Shown here: positions 44,903-52,564 of the stretch, in pieces
Position numbering within the stretch: position 1 is the first letter of the stretch
Layout of the letters: every line of letters starts with the position of its first letter
Assembly (NCBI RefSeq): GCF_000425365.1
Contig: NZ_AUDH01000022.1
Coordinates: 1-52,564 of the forward strand
From: Rubritepida flocculans DSM 14296
GTDB taxonomy: Bacteria; Pseudomonadota; Alphaproteobacteria; Acetobacterales; Acetobacteraceae
Direction: 5' to 3'
Length of the DNA stretch: 52,564 nucleotides
Notes under the pieces: model-generated
What the model saw: the letters and a program-made list of their open reading frames with translations, nothing else
The model's database searches: none
What the model was told of the DNA's origin: nothing
Program-made: the position numbers and the translations under genes

Positions 44903-45751
44903 ATGAACATCCTCTCCATCCAGTCCTGGGTGGCCTACGGGCATGTGGGCAACGCCTCGGCCATCTTCCCCCTGCAGCGGCTCGGCGCCGAGGTCTGGGG
45001 CATCCACACCGTGCAGTTCAGCAACCACACCGGCTATGGCGCCTGGCGCGGCCAGGTCTTCGACGCGGGGCTGGTGCGGGACTGCGTGCAGGGCATCGAG
45101 GAGCGCGGCGCGCTGGCGCGCTGCGACGCCGTGCTCTCCGGCTACATGGGCGGGGCGGAGATCGGCGAGGCCATCCTGCACGCGGTGGCGCGCGCCCGCG
45201 CCCACAACCCCGCCGCCCTCTACTGCTGCGACCCGGTGATCGGCGATGTGGGCCGCGGCGTCTTCGTGCGCCCGGGCATCCCGGAATTCCTGCGCGACCG
45301 CGCCATCCCGATGGCCGACATCGCCACCCCCAACCGCTTCGAGCTGGAATGGCTGACGGGGCGCGAGGTGCGCGACCTCGCCTCCGCCAAGGCGGCGATG
45401 GCGGCGCTGCAGGCCATGGGCCCGCGCTGCGTGATGCTGACGAGCTGCGACGTGGCCGGGGTGGGCGAGGGCGAGATCGCCCTGCTCGCCGCCGAGGGCG
45501 GGCGGTTCTGGCGCGTGCTGACGCCGCGGCTGCCCATCTCCGTGAACGGGGCGGGGGACGCCATCGCCGCGCTGTTCCTGTTCCATCGCCTGGCCAGCGG
45601 GGAGGCGGGGCGGGCGCTCTCGCTGGCCGCCTCCTCGGTGTTCGGGCTGCTGCGCCGCACCGCCGAGGCGGGATCGCGCGAAATCCTCACCGTGGCGGCG
45701 CAGGAGGAGTTCGTCTCCCCCTCGCGCCTCTTCCCCGCCGAGCCCCTTTGA
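44903..45751 (+). CDS. pdxY: Pyridoxal kinase
   Basis: A 282-residue vitamin B6 salvage kinase that makes pyridoxal 5'-phosphate. The start [19 protein letters not shown], the [14 protein letters not shown] segment, [28 protein letters not shown], and the ATP/anion-hole motif [13 protein letters not shown] with catalytic Asp are all as in PdxY/PdxK. GlyQ follows 31 nt downstream. Confidence 0.94.
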   Translation: MNILSIQSWVAYGHVGNASAIFPLQRLGAEVWGIHTVQFSNHTGYGAWRGQVFDAGLVRDCVQGIEERGALARCDAVLSGYMGGAEIGEAILHAVARARAHNPAALYCCDPVIGDVGRGVFVRPGIPEFLRDRAIPMADIATPNRFELEWLTGREVRDLASAKAAMAALQAMGPRCVMLTSCDVAGVGEGEIALLAAEGGRFWRVLTPRLPISVNGAGDAIAALFLFHRLASGEAGRALSLAASSVFGLLRRTAEAGSREILTVAAQEEFVSPSRLFPAEPL

Positions 45752-45782
45752 CGGGCCGCGCCCCAGGGCTACACAGCGCGCC

Positions 45783-46645
<863 letters not shown>

Positions 46646-46652
<7 letters not shown>

Positions 46653-46676
46653 AAAGCGTTTGGATGCTTCTACCAT
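46646..46676. promoter_or_regulatory. Inverted repeat spanning the glyQ stop and vapB start (probable VapBC operator)
   Basis: Perfect 9-bp arms ATGGTAGAA (46646-46654) and TTCTACCAT (46668-46676) are separated by 13 nt; the second arm takes in the first two bases of the vapB ATG (46675-46677). Such palindromes just before an antitoxin gene are usual binding sites for the antitoxin-toxin complex. The left arm contains the glyQ TAG. Confidence 0.55.
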
Positions 46677-46938
46677 GGGCCAGTTGAACATCAAGGACGA
46701 GGAACTCATCGCCGAGGCCAAGGCGCTGGCGGCCGAATTGGGCACCAGCGTCGTCGGCGCGCTGCGCGATGCGGTGCGCGCCCGCCGCGCCGAGCGGGCG
46801 CGCCAGAAGGCGGCCGAGCAGGAGGCGCGCTTCGCCGCCATCATGGCCATCGCCGAGCGCATCTCCGCCATGGTCCCGCCGGAGCAGCGGCGCAGCGACC
46901 ATGCCGAGCTCTACGACGACGCCGGCCTGCCCAAGTGA
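46675..46938 (+). CDS. vapB: VapB-type antitoxin (Rv0623-like)
   Basis: An 87-residue protein of the Rv0623-type antitoxin family: MGQLNIKDEELIAEAKALAAELGTS is the ribbon-helix-helix DNA-binding part, followed by a charged helix (RARRAERARQKAAEQEARF) and a C-terminal toxin-neutralising tail. It is cotranslated with the toxin (GTGA overlap at 46935-46938). Together with the operator it should repress its own operon, and so might affect glyS downstream. Confidence 0.85.
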   Translation: MGQLNIKDEELIAEAKALAAELGTSVVGALRDAVRARRAERARQKAAEQEARFAAIMAIAERISAMVPPEQRRSDHAELYDDAGLPK

Positions 46939-47327
46939 TCGTGGACACCTCCGCCCTCGCGGCCATCATCTTCGGCGAGCCGGAGGGCCCTGCCTTCCTG
47001 CGCGCCATCCTCGCCGAGGAGGGTGGGGCGCAGATGTCCGCGGCGACGCTGGTGGAGCTGACCATGGTGGTGGAAGGACGCGCCGGCCCGGCCGCGGGCG
47101 CGGAGCTGGACGAGCTGCTGCGCCGCCTCGCCCTGCGCGTGCAGCCGGTGACGGAGGAGGTGGCCCAGGCCGCCCGCGAAGCCTGGCGGCGCTACGGCCG
47201 CGGGCGGCATCCGGCCGGGCTGAACCTCGGCGACTGCTTCTCCTATGCGCTGGCGCAGATGACCGGCGCCGCCCTGCTCTACAAGGGCGCGGATTTCTCC
47301 CAGACCGATGTGAAGGCGGCCCTCTGA
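46935..47327 (+). CDS. vapC: VapC PIN-domain ribonuclease toxin
   Basis: A 130-residue PIN-domain RNase. The acidic metal-binding residues are all there: Asp4 (MIVDTSAL), Glu41 (TLVELTMV), Asp100 (NLGDCFSYALA) and Asp120 (YKGADFSQTD). VapC toxins cut tRNA or rRNA and are held inactive by VapB. GTG start. glyS begins 1 nt after the stop (GTG 47329), so the toxin and the synthetase are cotranscribed. Sequence gives no sign of decay. Confidence 0.9.
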   Translation: MIVDTSALAAIIFGEPEGPAFLRAILAEEGGAQMSAATLVELTMVVEGRAGPAAGAELDELLRRLALRVQPVTEEVAQAAREAWRRYGRGRHPAGLNLGDCFSYALAQMTGAALLYKGADFSQTDVKAAL

Positions 47328-47328
47328 C

Positions 47329-49503
47329 GTGCCTGAACTCCTGATCGAACTGCTGACCGAGGAAATCCCCGCGCGCATGCAGGCCCGCGCCGCGGAGGAT
47401 CTCTGCCGCCTCGCCGCGGGCGCCTTCGCCCCGCTCATCCAGGGCCCGCCGCGCGGCTTCCACGGCCCGCGCCGCATCGGGCTGGTGGCGGAGATGGCGC
47501 TCTCGGCCGAGACCCCGGCCAGGGAGGAGCGCGGGCCGCGCATCGGCGCGCCCGAGCAGGCGCTGGCCGGCTTCCTCAGGAAGCACGAGGCCAGGCGCGA
47601 GATGCTGGTGGAGCGGAACGGCTTCCTCGTTCTCGTGAAGCCGGGCGAGACCGTCACCGCCGAGGCGCTGCTGCACCGCGCCCTGCCGGAGCTGCTCTGG
47701 TCCTTCCCCTGGCCGAAATCCATGCGCTGGGGCCTCTCCCACTTCACCTGGGTGCGGCCGCTGCAGCGCATCCTCTGCCTGCTCGACGGCCGGCCCGTGC
47801 CAGTGGCGCTGGCGCGCGGCGAGGATGCGGCGCATGGCATTGTGGCGGGCGCGGAGACGGAGGGCCATCGCGTCCATGCGCCCGGCTCCTTCGCCGTCGC
47901 CTCCGCGGCCGATCACGCGGCCCGCCTGCGCGAGCGCTTCGTGATCCTGGACGCGGCGGAGCGCGCGGCGATGATCCGCGAGGGCGTGGCGCGCCTCGCC
48001 GCCGCCGAGGGGCTGGAGGTGGTGCCGGACGAGGGGCTGCTCGCCGAGGTGGCGGGCCTCGTCGAATGGCCGGTGCCGCTGCTGGGTTCCATCGACGACG
48101 CCTTCATGGACCTGCCGGCCGAGGTGATGCGCACCTCGATGCGCGTGAACCAGCGCTATTTCGCGCTGCGCCGCCCGGACGGGCGGCCGGCCAACAGATT
48201 CGCTCTCGTGGCGAACATCGCCGCGGCCGATGGCGGGCGCGCGCTGGTGGCGGGCAATGAGCGCGTGCTGCGCGCGCGGCTTTCGGATGCGCGCTTCTTC
48301 TGGGACCAGGACCGCAAGCACCGCCTGGAGGAGTTCCTGCCGAAGCTGGATGGCGTGACCTTCCACGCGAAGCTCGGCACCCAGGGGCAGCGGGTGGAGC
48401 GGATCGCCCGGCTCGCGGGCTATCTGGCGCCGATGGTCGGCGCCGATCCCGCGCTGGCCGAACGCGCGGCGCGGCTGTGCAAGGCCGATCTCGCGAGCGG
48501 CATGGTGGGCGAGTTCCCGGAGCTGCAGGGGATCATGGGCGGGCATTACGCCCGGCACCAGGGCGAGGATCCGCGCGTGGCGGAGGCGATCGCGCAGCAC
48601 TACCGCCCGCTCGGCCCGAACGACGACGTGCCGCGCGAGCCGGTGGCGGTGGCCGTGGCGCTGGCGGACAAGCTCGATCAGCTCGCGGGCTTCTTCGCGG
48701 TGGGCGAGAAGCCGACGGGCTCGGGCGATCCCTATGCGCTGCGGCGGGCGGGGATCGGGGTGGTCCGGATCATCCGGGAGAACGGGCTGCGCCTGCCGCT
48801 TGCGCCCGTTCTGACCCATGCCCTGCTCGGCGATGTCTCCGCGAGGCCGGTGGACCTGACGCATTCGCTGCTGGCCTCCATCGCGGCCACGCTGATGCTG
48901 CCGCTCGTGAAGCTGGAGGCCGCGCTGGAGGCGGCGGGGGCGGCGCCACGCCCGCTCGAGGCCGAGTTCCCCTTCGACGCGGCGGAGATCAACCGGGAGG
49001 TGCGCGGCTTCCTCCTCGACCGCCTGCGCGTGCAGCTCCGCGCCGAGGGGCTGCGCCATGACGTGGTGGCCGCCGCCACCGGCGAGGACGACGACATCAC
49101 CCGCATCCTCGCCCGCGCCGAGGCGCTGAAGAGCCTCGTCGAGTCGGACACCGGCGCCAATCTGCTCTCCGCCTGGAAGCGCGCCCAGAACATCCTGCGC
49201 GCCGAGGAGAAGAAGGACGGCCCGCATGACGGGCCGGTGGAGGAGGCCGCCCTCGCCGCACCGGAGGAGCAGGCGCTCAACGCCGCCCTCGCCAAGGCCG
49301 AGGCGGAGAGTCGGGCATGCCTCGCGCGGGAGGATTTCGCGGGCGCCATGGCCGCGCTCGCCGCGCTGCGCGCCCCCACCGACGCCTTCTTCGAGAAGAT
49401 CCTGGTGAACGACCCGGCCTTCCGGAAAAACCGTTTGCGGCTACTCTCGCGCCTGCGCGCGGCGATGGACGCCGTGGCCGACCTGTCGAAGATCGAAGCC
49501 TGA
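47329..49503 (+). CDS. glyS: Glycine-tRNA ligase beta subunit
   Basis: A 724-residue subunit: PELLIELLTEEIPARMQARA at the start, LVEWPVPLLGSID, MRTSMRVNQRYFALR, FFWDQDRKHRLEEFLPKLDGVTFHAKLG, and SGMVGEFPELQGIMGGHYA are the family landmarks; the C-terminal DALR-type anticodon-binding domain ends in VNDPAFRKNRLRLLSRLR. It is slightly longer than many homologues (about 690), mainly through an Ala/Glu-rich insert near residues 620-660. It starts 1 nt after vapC. ppdK follows after 13 nt, the usual partner in Rhodospirillales. Confidence 0.97.
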   Translation: MPELLIELLTEEIPARMQARAAEDLCRLAAGAFAPLIQGPPRGFHGPRRIGLVAEMALSAETPAREERGPRIGAPEQALAGFLRKHEARREMLVERNGFLVLVKPGETVTAEALLHRALPELLWSFPWPKSMRWGLSHFTWVRPLQRILCLLDGRPVPVALARGEDAAHGIVAGAETEGHRVHAPGSFAVASAADHAARLRERFVILDAAERAAMIREGVARLAAAEGLEVVPDEGLLAEVAGLVEWPVPLLGSIDDAFMDLPAEVMRTSMRVNQRYFALRRPDGRPANRFALVANIAAADGGRALVAGNERVLRARLSDARFFWDQDRKHRLEEFLPKLDGVTFHAKLGTQGQRVERIARLAGYLAPMVGADPALAERAARLCKADLASGMVGEFPELQGIMGGHYARHQGEDPRVAEAIAQHYRPLGPNDDVPREPVAVAVALADKLDQLAGFFAVGEKPTGSGDPYALRRAGIGVVRIIRENGLRLPLAPVLTHALLGDVSARPVDLTHSLLASIAATLMLPLVKLEAALEAAGAAPRPLEAEFPFDAAEINREVRGFLLDRLRVQLRAEGLRHDVVAAATGEDDDITRILARAEALKSLVESDTGANLLSAWKRAQNILRAEEKKDGPHDGPVEEAALAAPEEQALNAALAKAEAESRACLAREDFAGAMAALAALRAPTDAFFEKILVNDPAFRKNRLRLLSRLRAAMDAVADLSKIEA

Positions 49504-49516
49504 GGAACAGCGGCAC

Positions 49517-52189
<2,673 letters not shown>

Positions 52190-52276
52190 TCGGGCGGCGT
52201 CGCGGGCCGCCCGTATAGGCCCCACGGCCGCTCCTGCAGCCTGTTCCCCCCGGCGTGGCGGCGGGTTAGACCATTT

Positions 52277-52564
52277 TCACATCATCCGTGGATAACCTGA
52301 GTGGGCGAAGTAGTTTGCGCACTCTTTCGGTGTGAAGGCTTCGAGGCTCTGGCCGATGGTGTTCCACAAGGCCTCGATGTCCCTGGGCGCGGCGGCGCGG
52401 ACGAGGTTCTTGAGCTTGGCGAAGACCTGCTCGATGGGGTTCATGTCGGGCGAATAGGGCGGCAGGTGGCGCAGTTCGGCACCGCGCGCCTCGATGGCGG
52501 CGCGCACGCCCGGTGACTTGTGGCATCGCAGATTGTCGCAGATCACTATGTCGCCGGGCGCAAG
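52277..52564 (-). CDS. IS630-family transposase, C-terminal part (5' end outside window)
   Basis: The minus-strand frame is open from the right edge to TGA 52277-52279 and has no start of its own; the GTG codon at 52546 is internal. It carries the last part of the DDE domain: [16 protein letters not shown] supplies the second catalytic Asp, and [19 protein letters not shown] contains the conserved Pro-Tyr-Ser-Pro-x-x-Asn-Pro-Ile-Glu motif with the final acidic residue. It ends [15 protein letters not shown], as IS630 transposases do. IS630 elements insert at TA; a TA at 52266-52267 lies near the expected end, but the other end of the element is outside the window. Confidence 0.88.
   Translation of the reverse strand, partial: LAPGDIVICDNLRCHKSPGVRAAIEARGAELRHLPPYSPDMNPIEQVFAKLKNLVRAAAPRDIEALWNTIGQSLEAFTPKECANYFAHSGYPRMM

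Overview
The window is a stretch of a very GC-rich (about 70% or more) bacterial chromosome, densely packed with genes. The best fit is an alphaproteobacterium of the Acetobacteraceae/Rhodospirillales type (Roseomonas-like). The reasons are three Bug/TctC-type periplasmic solute receptors, a full tctCBA transporter, the conserved block sppA-ihfB-pyrF-trpF-trpB-trpA, glyQ-glyS-ppdK, and many small putative lipid-metabolism and CoA genes. The taxonomic placement is inference from gene content, not from a marker gene. One tRNA gene (Thr, CGT anticodon) is present. I see no rRNA and no CRISPR array.

Left part (1-14000). The window opens inside an IS110-family transposase, whose last codons abut the 3' end of acs (acetyl-CoA synthetase). 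Then, mostly on the minus strand, come a small secreted Ala/Pro/Gln-rich protein with a clear terminator, a Bug receptor, a CHAP-domain lipoprotein, and a LOV-type blue-light hybrid histidine kinase overlapping apt. These are followed by DUF2842, a DUF4214-methyltransferase protein, a DUF1194 von Willebrand factor A protein, a two-helix membrane protein, a DUF3237 protein and the tctCBA tricarboxylate transporter.

Middle (14000-31650). An oxalate-CoA-ligase-like enzyme, an AT-rich membrane-anchored DEDDh exonuclease and a ketopantoate-reductase-like enzyme form a tight plus-strand run. The first copy of a roughly 250-bp structured repeat follows, ending exactly on the stop codon of a glycine-rich type I secretion substrate. 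A GGDEF-EAL protein with a damaged EAL site, tRNA-Thr, sppA, ihfB, pyrF and trpFBA come next. Then there is a 3-hydroxyisobutyrate-dehydrogenase-family gene, a small periplasmic protein, and the second repeat copy, which ends on the stop codon of glxR. hyi and glpD complete the region.

Right part (31750-52564). This holds a chemoreceptor, msrA-msrB, and an overlapping trio (beta-propeller, NodB-type deacetylase, membrane di-iron hydroxylase). Next are chrA divergent from oxyR, a GT-C-like membrane protein, an acyl-CoA dehydrogenase with a CaiB-type CoA transferase, a third Bug receptor and pdxY. The glyQ/glyS pair is split by a vapBC toxin-antitoxin module, followed by ppdK. The window ends in an IS630-family transposase.

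The most unusual signals are: (1) two copies of a palindrome-rich intergenic element that share their terminal 13 bp with the IS110 end, with all three junctions lying exactly at a CTAG that supplies the TAG stop of the neighbouring gene; (2) the vapBC module inside glyQS, with a perfect inverted repeat spanning the glyQ stop and the vapB start; (3) the AT-rich membrane-anchored exonuclease; (4) the LOV kinase; and (5) the EAL domain with Lys in place of the catalytic-base Glu.
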